The translations under genes and the position numbers were made by a program. The notes below the pieces were generated by a model. That model had not been told where the DNA came from, searched no databases, and saw nothing but the letters and a program-made list of their open reading frames with translations. Shown in pieces: positions 1 to 11,878 of a stretch of 64,000 nt of DNA; within the stretch, counting starts at the first letter, position 1, and each line of letters opens with the position of its first letter. Source of the DNA: Lineus longissimus (taxonomy: Eukaryota; Nemertea; Pilidiophora; Heteronemertea; Lineidae); NCBI RefSeq assembly GCF_910592395.1, contig NC_088317.1, forward strand, positions 1,364,001 through 1,428,000, in the 5' to 3' direction.

Positions 1-1324
1 GATGTGGAGCAACTTTAAGCAATTGAAGAGAAGAGTTTACCAACTACATGTACACAGGAGTTCAGTGGAGGTCCATCCACTCAAACAGTCTTTGGCACTA
101 ATGTACACTGTGTCCGCAAAGCCTCAAGTCTTCAGAGGGCAAAAGTGGCAACTATTGATAACTGCTCATGCAACAAATGTCTAGACCTACATGTACACCT
201 GTACAACAATATATGCAAATCAACAATTATCACTCAACATTACTTAAATATGCCTACTGTTCTCCCCATGATCTCTACACATACATGTACACGTATGGGA
301 GGTTTTTACTTCACAGGCAATGTATTCCTGCATGAAATCATAGAGTGACTTATTCTCAACTAAGAATGCCAAAGCAACTGAACACATCTCTGATAAATAA
401 TTACACCAATATTTACATAGACCACCTTACATTGTAACAATACTGCATGTACTCACCAACATGTACAATGCACAGAGTTGTTCAACCACCATCACAACAG
501 CTGCTCCAGAAACGAGCCCATATGCATCATGCAATGTAAAGGCCATTTTAGCCTTACTGTATACAATACAGTAGAATAGTGCAGTACATGCACACTTTAG
601 TAAGTAGGCAGGTAAATTTATGTCTGAAAAGCAATACAGACCGCCCTAAGATCATTTTTAGGGGACCTCATATCAGAACTTCTCGAATGGCCCAAATGGC
701 AAAGTACATGTACACATGCCCTGATGTTGCAATGTAAGATGGCTCCACTAGAATTAACCACATGAACTATCACAGAAGATAGTCTGGTCCCCACTTGTCC
801 TGTCAGGCGTCACAACATTGACAGAACATCAACCTCATATAGGTCAGGGGGACCAGACTACACAGAAAATTGAAAAATTCCTATCTCCCTGATGTCAGGA
901 ATGTGTACACTTCTTATTACAGAATTCACAAATATACATTATCACACAGATCTAAATCTGGCTCAAGTTCACAGAGGCAGATGACAGTTTTTTAACATTT
1001 AGTCATAAAGCCAACACATGCATATTTATCTAACACCACTATTTTCGAACTCTCTAATGATTTACAATAACCACCAGAACTCTTTGTTTTGGCATTTCTC
1101 TCAATAAATTTTATAAATAACTGCTTATGTCTATCAAAGAATGCTACAAATGCTTAGGTCAAAAACTAGCTTTAGTTAAATAGAGAATAATAGGACTTGT
1201 GCAGAGCCTTTTCTTGGATTAACATCTGTGTCTGATTGTACTCAACATAACCTAAAACAGGGTAGCATTTTCTGACATTCCTCAAATCAATTTTGCTTTT
1301 ATCAATCAATTCAAAAGTTCTAGC
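1..1324. other. Intergenic / ATP6AP2 3' flank, no gene seen
   Basis: No open reading frame here has splice-site support or recognisable protein content. The stretch is AT-rich and has several copies of a TACATGTAC-type palindrome (near 44, 188, 283 and 704). A short inverted-repeat element lies at 780-860. The part next to 1325 is presumably the 3' untranslated region of the minus-strand ATP6AP2 gene. Confidence 0.6.
780..860. repeat. 81-bp inverted-repeat (mini-MITE-like) element
   Basis: TAGTCTGGTCCCC at 780-792 is repeated perfectly in inverse orientation at 848-860, with about 55 bases between. This is the form of a very short non-autonomous terminal-inverted-repeat element. It has no coding capacity. 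It could also be a chance or structural hairpin. Confidence 0.4.
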
Positions 1325-4077
1325 TTATTCCTTCTTCATGCGTTGACTCGTCATCCTGTAGATGATGCTGTCGCGTCCGGGGTCCATGTGCCACAAACCG
1401 AGCGAGACAGCAAAGAGGGCCAGAGCCAGGACGATCATCATCCATAAGATGATGTTGAAGGCGACGGGGTACATTTCATCATAGTCTTCTCCAAGATTGT
1501 ATTTCTTCTTGTCTGTCTGTGGGGCCTAAAGGAAGGAAAATGGCAAGTTGTACTAAAGTATAACTCAATTCAATTCGAACCTCAAATCCAATGATGACAG
1601 CAATAACCATTACCACATTCATTTGGGTCTAAGCTTCTTATAATCAAACAAAATAATGCCATTGGTCTTTACCTTAGTGGGGTCAGCAAGGAGGCTACGA
1701 CTCTTACGGATAAGACGTCCATCAGCTGGTGGAAGCGTGACCACCTCAATCACCACATTGTCTTTATAGAACTTTTGGAATTCGGATGTAATCTGTAAGA
1801 TTAGAAAACACAAAATATAAGTATTTACCTTTGACCTTTTAGACCTTCAATATTACTAGGTAAATTCTTGGCCTATAAAGCGTCAACATAGTCTCTTCAC
1901 TTTTATCTGCTTACTCCTGCTGAAGATAGGCCAGTTTCTAAAGGAACTTCCATATCTTGGCCATCACTATGCATAACAGCTGATCTGGTGAACTTGGTGT
2001 TGCAAATCAACTTACTTGTTCAACAAACTTCTCCACAAGTTGTACAGCATCTTTGGTGATCTGGGACTCCTCCCCGTACGAGCTCACCACATCCTTTAAA
2101 CCCGTCAAACCAAAACTGAACAAATCTGGCGTACTGTCTTCCAATAAGTTTTTATGGTCTTTGATCTGAAGTAAATTGAGAAGACGGTGAAATGGCAGAA
2201 CTTGGTTCCGTACTTACATTAGTGCTCAAGGCCTCTCCAGGATGCAAGTGTTATTTTGTTAAGAGTGGTTTCTATTGCAATCGACGAAAACTTAGAAATA
2301 GTACTCTAGTAGATGTTAGTAATAGTATTCTAGTAGACAGCAGCGACAATGTTCAGTTTAGCAAGCAAGGTCCATGGGCCTATTCTATTCCAGCACTGAC
2401 ATTAGTCGCAAACATTATTGGTCACATGAATATTACCAAGTAAAACTTCAATACAACTTACAGCAAACATGATTTCTTTGATGATCTGTAGCTCTGCCAG
2501 TAGGGCGAGGTCAGGTTTGTTGGTGACGTTTAGTGTCCCGGTTTCCATGGTATCCAAGATGGAGCCACTTCTCTTCAAGAATGGAATGGTGTTCGCGAGT
2601 GTGGAGGGAAGACGGTGAAATATATCCGCATGACGAGATTTCAACTCAAACATCTGAAATTGATCAGGAAGATGTGTAAGAATTTTATCTTAACATCAGT
2701 GTAGCACCATTCCCAAAAACAGAGGAGCACCACTCTTATGAATGATTCGCAATTTACCCCCTCCCTCTTAAAAGTCTGATGCTGCTTGTAAAGGACATGC
2801 CTCTGCACATGAAGAGAGATACGTTTACCGAGGTTGAGACATAGAGGACTTGCGTATACTCACTGTGTTATCCGCTGCAAGGTCAACTATAAGAGGGTTC
2901 TTCTCCAGGAATGTACTTTCGATATTGTTTACAACTGACTCTAGCTGAACTACAGGATAGTCCTGAAAAAAAGAAACACACATACAAGTCACAACAACAT
3001 GGTGTGACCTCACTTTGTTAATCTACTGAAACTAGGGTCAGATGATGCGTTCAAAGGAATGGAAAACACTTCAAAGCCTGGACTGAAATTAGAGACGCCC
3101 ATACATCTCAGTCATATGGTCTGTTCTTCTTTACTTCTGAACACAGATGACAGTGACACACTGAAGCACAAACTTCTTTGATTGATGGAAGTTTACCGTC
3201 TGTGTCAATAGGGCCCCTGGAGACTTACATTTTCAACAGGATATGATAATGCATGAGCTGGTCTGACAGGCACTGATGTTTCTATGGCGATGACAACACT
3301 TGCTTTTGGTCGCTTGAATGGGTTGCTCTCAGCCAAACCTTTCCATTCCATGTCCTACAAAGGAAAGCAAACAACCAGACTGAAAAATTGGGAACAAGCA
3401 GCTTCTGAAATAACCACTTTTAACCCAAAGGTTTGCCAAAACTGTGTGATGCATTGGTAAGATGGTGGCGACATCTTTTAGTTTTACAATATAAGGAAGT
3501 CCCTGTTGCCCTACATGATATATATCTGCTTCAGAAATGAAGATCATGTACTTTCTTTGTTCTGATTACTCACCCTATCTACGGAAAATCCCATGGCTAA
3601 TGAAACAGCCTTAGGAATTTCACTTGATGATATTTTTCCGGCATTTTCTAAGAATTTGACATGGCTTGGAGTGTGCGTGATGAGTAATTGGGCTGCGGAG
3701 TATAATCCTGAAAGGAAAAGCAAGCATATAAGATTAGCACTATTACAATACCATTGAAACGAGTTTACAGTAAACGAGTACACGGATGTGTACACCGTGT
3801 ACTGTAACGATAGTGTTGAGCAACGAGTGTAGACTGTACATGCTGTAAGTGTAGTGCAATTTTTGTATGGAATTTTACTAATATAACTATCTTGAATAGA
3901 ACACTGGCCAAATAGGTCGATTTTATGGATTAATTACAACAAAATATGATCGTCGTCTACTTAGCATTGTACTTAAGATGTTCGTATATTCTTTTCAAGT
4001 TTATACTCACCTATCAACGAGAAAAATACAAATATATTCAACATTTTCAATGAAATCGACCAAAGTGAGGAGGCCAT
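1325..4077 (-). CDS. ATP6AP2: Renin receptor / V-ATPase accessory protein 2 (ATP6AP2)
   Basis: Eight minus-strand exons: 4077-4011, 3707-3574, 3354-3229, 2962-2864, 2653-2462, 2165-2016, 1792-1673 and 1525-1325. All junctions are GT/AG and in phase, giving 362 aa (human about 350). The protein opens with a signal peptide (MASSLWSISLKMLNIFVFF) and has a long lumenal domain. A basic site (LIRKSR) precedes the membrane stalk, in the region where furin-type cleavage occurs in this family. It ends in one transmembrane helix and the diagnostic tail MDPGRDSIIYRMTSQ. The family assembles and stabilises the vacuolar proton pump in endolysosomes and secretory vesicles, and links it to Wnt and prorenin signalling in vertebrates. 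The ATG is preceded by an E-box/CLEAR-like pair, fitting a lysosomal gene. It lies head-to-head with the gene starting at 5579. Confidence 0.95.
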
Positions 4078-4094
4078 TTTGTCCAGGAAATGAG

Positions 4095-4120
4095 CTCACG
4101 TGACACCAGTATCATGTGAC
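4095..4120. promoter_or_regulatory. CLEAR-like E-box pair in ATP6AP2 promoter
   Basis: CTCACGTGAC (4095-4104) and TCATGTGAC (4112-4120) lie 18-43 bases upstream of the ATP6AP2 start codon. The first matches nine of ten bases of the CLEAR consensus GTCACGTGAC bound by TFEB/MITF-family factors, which activate lysosomal and V-ATPase genes. Occupancy is inferred, not shown. Confidence 0.45.
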
Positions 4121-4136
4121 GCAATACGTACACTAA

Positions 4137-5556
4137 GGTCTCGTTAGGGAGTTTTTCCCAAATGTACGCGATGATGACGTACCCCATTAACAGGACGTAA
4201 CATCTATTTTAAGATGCGTTTCCAAAGTGAATGCATGAGGACAACCCATTTGTGTCGTATATCACTGGAAACGCCCGATTCCCCTGATTCTGCAGGATGT
4301 TAAATCGGGCATTTTATTTCTTTAAATAAATCATAAGCGTCGCATTTGCTCCTAGGTCTCGTTAGGGAGTTTTTCCCAAATGTACGCGATGATGACGTGC
4401 CCCATTAACAGGGCGTAACATCTATTTTAAGATGCGTTTCCAAAGTGAATGCATGAGGACAACCCATTTGTGTCGTATATCACTGGAAACGCCCGATTCC
4501 CCTGATTCTGCAGGATGTTAAATCGGGCATTTTATTTCTTTAAATAAATCATCAGCGTCGCATTTGCTCCTAGCTATGTTCACCATCCCTAATGGCAATA
4601 TTGCCAATTGGGTCGGACAATCACGAAAAACCCCAAATATTATACATTTCTTCCTGAATAATTCTTACAGAGACCATTCTCCCATGAAAGACAGTTGCTT
4701 ACGCTACACAAAAATCGAAAAAAAATCGAGGGTCAACCATTGAACTTTTGAGATATGTTGAATTTTGCACAAATCAGCGAAAAACGCACCAACTGGCACT
4801 GGACGGCATTTCAACACGGGGCCGACGCACATCCCAAGTTCAGTGTACACATACGTCGGCAACAACAGTATAAATGCGTAGTTTCTTGTTAGTCGCCTAT
4901 TGAGTAGCGCTATAGGTTTCAGAAACTCCAAAAAAACATGTCTTTGCCAAAACAACTGCTGAATCAACGCTGACATACTGTAAGGACCGAGAAATCAATG
5001 ATTTTAGGAACTACGGTTAGGGCTTGGCCGCGCATGAATAACAAAAAAAACTCCCTAATGAGACCCTAGCTCTGTTCACCATCCCAAATGGCAATATTGC
5101 CAATTGGGCCGGACAATCACGATAAACCCCAAATATTATACATTTCTTCCTGAATAATTCTTACAGTGACCATTCTCCCATGAAAGACAGTTGCTTACGC
5201 TACACAAAAACACCCAAAAAAAAACGAGGGTCAACCATTGAACTTTTGAGATATGTTGAATTTTGCACCAAACAGCGAAAAACGCACCAACTGGCACTGG
5301 ACGGCATTTCAACACGGGGCCGACGCACATCCCAAGTTCAGTGTACACATACGTTGGCAACAACAGTAAATGCGTAGTTTCTTGTTAGCCGCCTATTGAG
5401 TAGCGCTCTAGGTTTCAAAAACTCCCAAAAAACATGTCTTTGCCAAAACAACTGCTGAATCAACACTGCCATACTGTGAGGACCGAGAAATCAATGATTT
5501 TAGAAACTACGGTTAGGGCTTGGCTGCGCATGAATACAAAAAAGGCCCTAATGAGA
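4137..5556. mobile_element. Non-autonomous TIR transposon with duplicated ends
   Basis: Four blocks lie in the order A1-A2-B1-B2: A1 4137-4354 and A2 4355-4572 (both 218 bp, near identical), B1 4573-5068 and B2 5069-5556. A begins GGTCTCGTTAGGGAGTTTTT and B1 ends with its inverse complement (to 5065, one mismatch), so 4355-5065 is a 711-bp element with about 20-bp terminal inverted repeats. It is flanked by CTA on both sides (4352-4354 and 5066-5068), a probable 3-bp target duplication. The extra left and right ends were added by tandem duplication. There is no transposase: open frames inside are repeated in both B copies and unlike any protein. The element lies between two divergent gene starts. 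Confidence 0.75.
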
Positions 5557-5578
5557 ACTGAGACACGACAAACGCGAA

Positions 5579-8500
5579 ATGGCGGCAAGGAAACACCCAA
5601 ATGGTGAAATGACGTTGGATAAAGAGTCTGCCAACGAACTGCTGACATTTGTAAGTCCAACTATAGTTTTTGTTTGGATTTTATGAAGTGATTGTTCCAT
5701 CAAGACTGGCGTTTTCTCGTTGGCTTATTCTGATATACTGGTCACACTCTGAAACGCATTTGTCTTTGTAGGCTACTTGCGATTTCTCCGTGGATGGGTC
5801 GAGACAGCTCTATATGTTTATACCCTGCACCAAAGGGTGCAGCCGTTCAAACAACTGGGGCTTATCTTATTCTATTAGTCTAAGAATGTTGGATATTCAA
5901 CAAAATGTATTGAACAGATTGCATATAGGCCTACTGAATAAAAAACGTCCAAAGGCCCACTTGTATTCATTTAGACTATTCATTTATTCGAATCACACTT
6001 CGTGTTATATTCATTCATGTCACCTTCTGTCCTGAAAAAGGCGAGACAAGGAAACTTTCAGCTCAGAAGTATAATGTCTGCGACCTTTTAGGTCAATGTG
6101 TGAAAACAACTGGGCCGATTTCTTCACCTTTTCGGAAACCTCAGAAATGTGTTGGGTCCCAATATGAGATTCAACTCCCAATAACAAAACGGCCCTGTAG
6201 TTTTCGCACAGTAACATGATACATGTATGTTGTCTTTTCCACTTCCTTTTCTCAGTGAGCGCTCATCCGACAGCGTCCACCCGTACAGAATATAGGGTTG
6301 GCGGTGTTAAACTACGATTTAATTCATATAGCAAATAGTAACTTGTAAATAGTTAGAAGCTCTACAACAATCATTATTACGTTTTTACGCTATGAATCAT
6401 GTGGATGTCTCTTGGTATTGAACACCACTTCTGCTTTTAGATTGCACGATTCAACCAGGTGCTGAATACTACTGAGGTGTCCCAACCGACTCAACAAGCA
6501 GGTGAACTTTACGATAATGGGCGTGCCAGTCGCCAAGTTGGTCCAGAGGAAGATGACGAACAGCAGAAACAGGAACGGAAGGAGACCCTGACCATGAAGA
6601 TGCCGGGATACGGAGCTCCTCCACCTAGCCAACCTAACAGCGCGTGCATGACACTGACAATGCCCGTCCAAGCGAGCCTCTCGACAAACTCCACGCCACG
6701 GAACAGCTCATGTGTCCTCAGTGAAATGTTCACCACCATGGACTTCAGTAGGCCAAACTCGCAAAGAAGTTCTAGTTCTCACCCAGGGGTGCAGCCGTCT
6801 TCGGCCCGGGAAAGTTTTGACAGTGGAATAACAGAAGGCGGGTTGACCAGGAGAAAAGCGGTTAGTAGTCTTCGTCAGACCAACACACTTTACTGGGGAA
6901 CACTCATAGAAAAAAAAAGCTTCGAGCATGTTGTCATGTTCCCAGCCCAGCTGGACTTGCAGTCCGGACACGTACAGAACAATCCGCGGTCTCGTCCCGC
7001 TCCCGATATATAACATGACGAAAGCATCCCGCCGCAGGTACGGGCTAAGTACCTAACGCATTTGGCTTGTCATCTTGCAATCGTCGCTTTCAGCTCAATT
7101 TGGCATATTCATAAAAATGTCAAGTTTCTCCCCCAGTCATCTGGCCGAACTAGAATCCACCAATCACTTCCTCATCCACAGGCAGACGACAGACGACCTG
7201 AATCTGCTCCCGGGACGCGCCAAGTGTCGGTAAGGGATTACTCAGTCCGATTAACGTCGCCTGCAACCTGCGAATCCTCCCAAGAAGTGGACCCTGCGAC
7301 CAGCCAGTCGAACAACCCTCTCTTGACCGAGGCGGCAGTGCCAAATCCAGTCAGGGGAGGAAACATTGGCACTATCGATCGCGAAGGTACGGTTGGCAGG
7401 CGACAGGACAACGCTTGGCAACCTCATCAGGCTCCATCGGTCCAGTTCAGTCATCAGGTCGGTGTGTTGATTAAGAATATATTAGTACTCCGTAGTGCAT
7501 TATGCAGTTGCCATATTTTGTCTCAAATTCGCTGTAACTATCCTAAAGAATCCGGGATGTGGGATGGGAGTGTCAGACATGCGTGGGAAAACGTCCTGTC
7601 GTGTTTAATGACGGTCCACAGCGAGAAACTTAAGACCGGCTCAAAGCGTAAATATACAGTTATTATTTGTTTCCGGTCCGGGGAGCTTTCTATCTGCTTG
7701 TGGCAGAACCTCCCTTGTTCATTCACTGTGTTTGTCTTCTCAACAAGCCCCGTCAGAGACCCTTCCGCTCTCCATCTATCTTGGGACCCCTGAGCTGAAC
7801 GACAGGCGCCACCGAGAATAATGCATTTTAGACTAACGTTAGACTTTAATCATTGGTGATTTCCGCCACTCTGAAGACACTGTTACTGAGGCCTTTTTCA
7901 AGTCACAACTGCTAATGGCAGATAGTTCGTTCTTCGTACACAGCCCGAAAGAAACGGTAGCCAACAAAATGATCGCGAGGCACTCATGAAGATTTCTGAC
8001 CGAATCACAACCATCGTCCAAGGCTTGAAGAAGAAGCCGACGTACACGTCGGAAGAAGTCAGGTGGGTGAATACAAAACTTTACTCATTTTAAAATTTCT
8101 ACAGCAATTTTGATAACTCTCTCTTGTTTATAGCTGACCGTGAATATGCTTTGAATATAAAAAACGTTGGTTCCAGGGTAGCACAGTCTCAAAATTCCCT
8201 CTGAAAATGTTTGGAATTGCATGCTATATGCAGATCGCAGTTCTCTCCGCCCGTCAGGAAAGACTCCCAGTCTCACGTCTTAGTTTATCCTCTGCCTAAT
8301 TTATGTCTGCTGTTATATTTTCAGGACAATTTTGGAAGAAATCATGGAAGAAACACCAATCGTGTGTAACAAAAACCGCCAGTGCCGTCGTTCCAAAGGT
8401 CACATCCACCGTAAGGCCATGTATCTCGAAGATGGCCAATGTGACCTCAGCGCCAATGGGAATGCGACGAAGCAGACAGCGAAACGACCATCTGAGGAGG

Positions 8501-8604
8501 CGTCCGCTGCCTTTGGAGAGGAAGAGGTGGGGGAAAACAAAATCATGACAAGGAATAAACGACAGAAGCCTAGGAGGCTTGATGACGATGAGTCGTGCGC
8601 ATAA
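5579..8604 (+). CDS. Unrecognised five-exon protein, 403 aa, low complexity
   Basis: Exons 5579-5650, 6441-6860, 7137-7457, 7944-8062 and 8325-8604 join in phase (0,0,0,2) into 403 codons plus TAA. I do not recognise the family. The N-terminus (MAARKHPNGEMTLDKESANE) and a C-terminal segment in exons 4-5 (NDREALMKISDRITTIVQGL, then TSEEVRTILEEIM) look like ordered helices. The middle, about residues 35-270, is rich in S, P, Q, T and G and probably disordered. The tail is basic (TRNKRQKPRR) and could be a nuclear localisation signal. The start was chosen because it gives an exon with a good GTAAGT donor. It lies just after the duplicated TIR element, so its promoter may include transposon sequence. 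Exon 4 has an alternative open frame upstream of its acceptor, so this junction is the least certain. Confidence 0.6.
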
Positions 8605-10533
8605 ACACAGATACAGAGAGAATCGAGCAGGACGTACAATCCGAGTGGACTCGGTTGAATGCGCAATGAAGCTGTGAATTTTACACTTTACTCCGGACGC
8701 AGTTGTGGACCGGCCGCGTCCTGTCGTCCGGTACGAAGGAAAGACGATCAGGATGAAAAAATGGACTCACGTCACCCGGGGAAAAACAGAATTGTTGCTT
8801 TCTGACTCTGGTTACAGTTTTTAGAATCGAGGTTAACAGGGTCAAAAGAAATAGTTTTTGGCGCCAATGATGTCAGCACATGGCGAATTTGTTCTAAAGT
8901 TCGAGTCGATACCCTTGGAATCCATTCTGCCGATGCTAACTGTGCCGGCTCAATATGATATCTGAAGGACTATCCATTGGATCTTGGAGATGGGCTATTG
9001 TTATTGTCCTTTCTGTAGGTAGGCCTATGTTGCAGGCAGCATAACTCAAATATCTAAAATCTAAATAACAAAGGAAAAGAAACGCATTATAAAAATAAAA
9101 TATAAAGTAAAAAGAAAAATGTTGTCCACAACCGGATTCGAACTCGCGACCTTTGGATCGAACATCGGCTTCTGCCATTTCTGACGAGCGCTCTACCAAC
9201 TGCTCTAATGTTTCTAAGACGTCTGACGTCATGTATTTGTCGAAATCTGATTGGCTGAAAGTCCCTGTAAAAATGTACAATGAACTGCCCGAAATGTTCA
9301 GGAAAAAAAATTCGCTAGCGGCTTGTGTCATTCCCCTGTTGGGGACTTGCAGAACTTGTTGGCTGTGGTAAACGAGAAGTCTCCGGTCTTTCACAACCGG
9401 CGGCTGGTGTGAGCTTCTTGACCCTCAAGCCGATTAACTCTGATTGTTCAGAATGGGCGTGAGGGGCGAAACAGTCTTCCGTCTTGAATGACTTGGGCCC
9501 CATGTCTTTCATGACATCGGCCCCTGTCTCTCACAAACTGTTGCGGAACGCAAGTTGTAGGTTTAAGGCAGTATCTAAAACCCCATACCACATACCCGCA
9601 TACCCACATGCCAATTTTTTCCAGGTTGGGCAATCCAATGACGGCTGAAGCTTTTATAATGAGCCTGGCAAGATTGGATCACTCATTTTTAGTTCGTCTT
9701 ACCCAGGAGACAGGAGTGGTTAATGGACAACCCATTAAACAACCCATAATTAACTTTTTGTGTACAGGTTGATTTGATGGAGTATTGTTTTTGGTGTTAG
9801 TTTTATTGTGATAGTTCAAGATACTAATGTAACTTATTCAGGATCATCTCCAAGAATGAGAGGTTTTCGGGTTCGACTCTCAGTCTTACCTTTTACTTTG
9901 TTTGCCTTATCGTAAACTTGTATTTGCACCCAACTCTGTATTGTCTTATTGCACCTTAATTTTTGTTATCTGTACAACGGAAAGTAGTACGAATAAACAT
10001 ATATATATATATATTAAGTGACCCGACCGAATCAAGTCTGATATCATGCTATCAAAGTTGGCAATTGTATTCTGTTTCGAATGATTGCAGGTTTCGAAAC
10101 TGAGCGCCCTACGAACGACGAACTACAAAGTACGAATATCTGTCGAGTCATCAAGTCCTCTATCTGCTAATTGATTTACACGACACTAAACCATATTTTA
10201 TACTTGGTTTTAGAAGGAATTGGGAAATGATTTTTTTTAAATCGTCGATAAAATGCATTCACATCGTCTTTTGGCTTACGGAACCTGCCTAATGCATTTT
10301 CACAGCTCAGCATATGTACATGTACAAGTATGTATGATCATGGGCAGAACAAAGGTCTCGCTTGAGCAGATAACTATACCAGCCGGCCTGGTTCAAGGGG
10401 GTGCCCGGATGCTCCGTCTTCAAATGTATTGTCTTTGGTCATGATCGGTCGCGGTTGATTTGAACGCCAGTCGGTTGGTGTGTGAGGTGCGGAGAACATA
10501 GTGGGAACACTTTCTCCGATTTCAAACGTAAAA
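8605..10533. other. Noncoding interval with SINE-like and AT-repeat sequence
   Basis: This holds the 3' flank of the preceding gene, a tRNA-derived SINE (9067-9215), a second weak B-box-like stretch (GGGTTCGACTC near 9869-9879) and an (AT)n run near 9999-10014. No spliced or intact coding frame was supported. Confidence 0.5.
9067..9215 (-). repeat. tRNA-derived SINE-like element
   Basis: Read on the minus strand, TAGAGCAGTTGGTAGAGCG matches a tRNA D-arm / pol III A box, and GAGTTCGAATCC matches the T-arm B box about 45 bases later. The D-stem halves no longer pair (GAGC and GAGC) and no clean acceptor stem closes. It therefore looks like a tRNA-derived SINE head rather than a working tRNA. 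An AT-rich tail follows on the element's 3' side (9120-9067). Confidence 0.55.
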
Positions 10534-11878
10534 ATGCCTTCAAATTTTCCGAAACAAATCAAAACGGCTGCAGCAGAAGGTAAGGCACAGTATCTATTCC
10601 TGATAAAGGTATGGGTTAGTTTCAAAGGGTTTTTATTGTAGAAATAGTCATACAATCAAGGCGGGAATGAACTGCGCAGTTTGAAATTTCAAGCCAGACA
10701 TGTTGAATTATGTACATCACTGCACTTCATGTACATGTTCAACGGCAATTTTAATTGCCATCCCTAATCAAATACCATTTGCTCAAAGAAACTAAAGGCG
10801 CAAGTCCAAGTCATGATGGTGAAGATGGAAGTGATCATGTTAAATCTGCGAGATCCCGTCACTGCTCTTCTATCCTGTGGTGTGGAAATCTCCACTGAAT
10901 TCATGAAGGTTTGTCTAATTATATGTAAATTGACGTAAACAGTTCAACAGTTTTAAATTCAACAACCATTCATTTGGCGGCCACTATCCCGACTGTGGTG
11001 TAGCACCCGACTGTAACTGGCATGAAAAGGGGATACGCTGGTTATGGATGTCAGATCGTGGTTCCCTGACATTTGCAAACAATTTCACTGGACGTAACCC
11101 ACGCGGCGACACCAAGGACCGCTGGCTGATCTATTGATATGTTCGTATAGGGTGTCAAAGTCGGAGAGAAGAAGAGCCACTCTTCTCTTGTAGGGGGTTC
11201 ACTTGGAAGTGTTTGCATTTGTTAGCCTATAAACACAAGATTTTAATCCTTCAGTCTTGGGTTTGGCGGAGAGAACTAATCTTACATAAGTCCCAGAACA
11301 ATATCATATGTCTTTATGGCAATATTTATTACTGGGACCCAGTACAGTGCCGTTCTATCCAATATTCCTGGGGCTGTTGGAGAGGCTTCTTGTCTAAACA
11401 GTGCCATTCTGCCCCCTCTAAGGCATACATTGGTAACTAATGAATTGACTGCGAAATGAACGCAGTTGAACACAATGTGAATAATTCAGTCTCGGTTTCG
11501 CCGAAAAGAAGGCGATATGTTACTATTTGATAACGTATATGATCATGATAATTAGGAGACCCTGTGTGGGTGTTTGATCCAACATACTTTGATGTGATTG
11601 GAGATGGAAGTTTGCCACAGTGCCTTTAAAGGTAGATGATAAATACAGCATTAGTATGCTACCTGGTGCTATTCTGATGGACCGTATTGCCAGGAAAACT
11701 AAAGTGGCAAGTCTATAGTCTTAATTCACGTTGCGACTGTCCAAGTCAAAGGCAAGTCTTGCTGAAAATTTATTGGAAGTAAATCTTGATCTTTACATGT
11801 ATGTGTTCCTGAATTTGACCATTAACTTGATCTGTCTCATGATTTCAGAGGTGACTGACCCCTCGGCCCATGAGGTGT
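10534..11878 (+). CDS. Possible short spliced gene, unrecognised
   Basis: An ATG at 10534 opens a 46-nt frame (MPSNFPKQIKTAAAE) ending at a GTAAGG donor (10579/10580). A second open block near 10811-10908 (VMMVKMEVIMLNLRDPVTAL) ends at a GTTTGT donor. A third candidate exon follows a TTTCAG acceptor at 11848. Phase agreement needs a weak acceptor in front of the second block, and another acceptor choice gives a different serine-rich frame. AATAAA at 12301 could end the transcript. Several models fit, so exact structure and coding status are uncertain. Confidence 0.25.

Noticed and set aside
5180-5377. Open frames inside the duplicated B blocks
   Set aside because: The same frames recur in both repeat copies with disabling differences and resemble no transposase or host protein.
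6708-7016. 102-aa minus-strand frame opposite exon 2 of the unrecognised gene
   Set aside because: No start or splice context, and the plus strand gives a consistent five-exon model.
9121-9215. Functional tRNA gene
   Set aside because: D-stem halves do not pair and no acceptor stem closes, although the pol III boxes remain; annotated as a SINE-like element.
9860-9890. Second tRNA/SINE head (GGGTTCGACTC)
   Set aside because: A B-box-like word is present but no A box lies at the right distance upstream.
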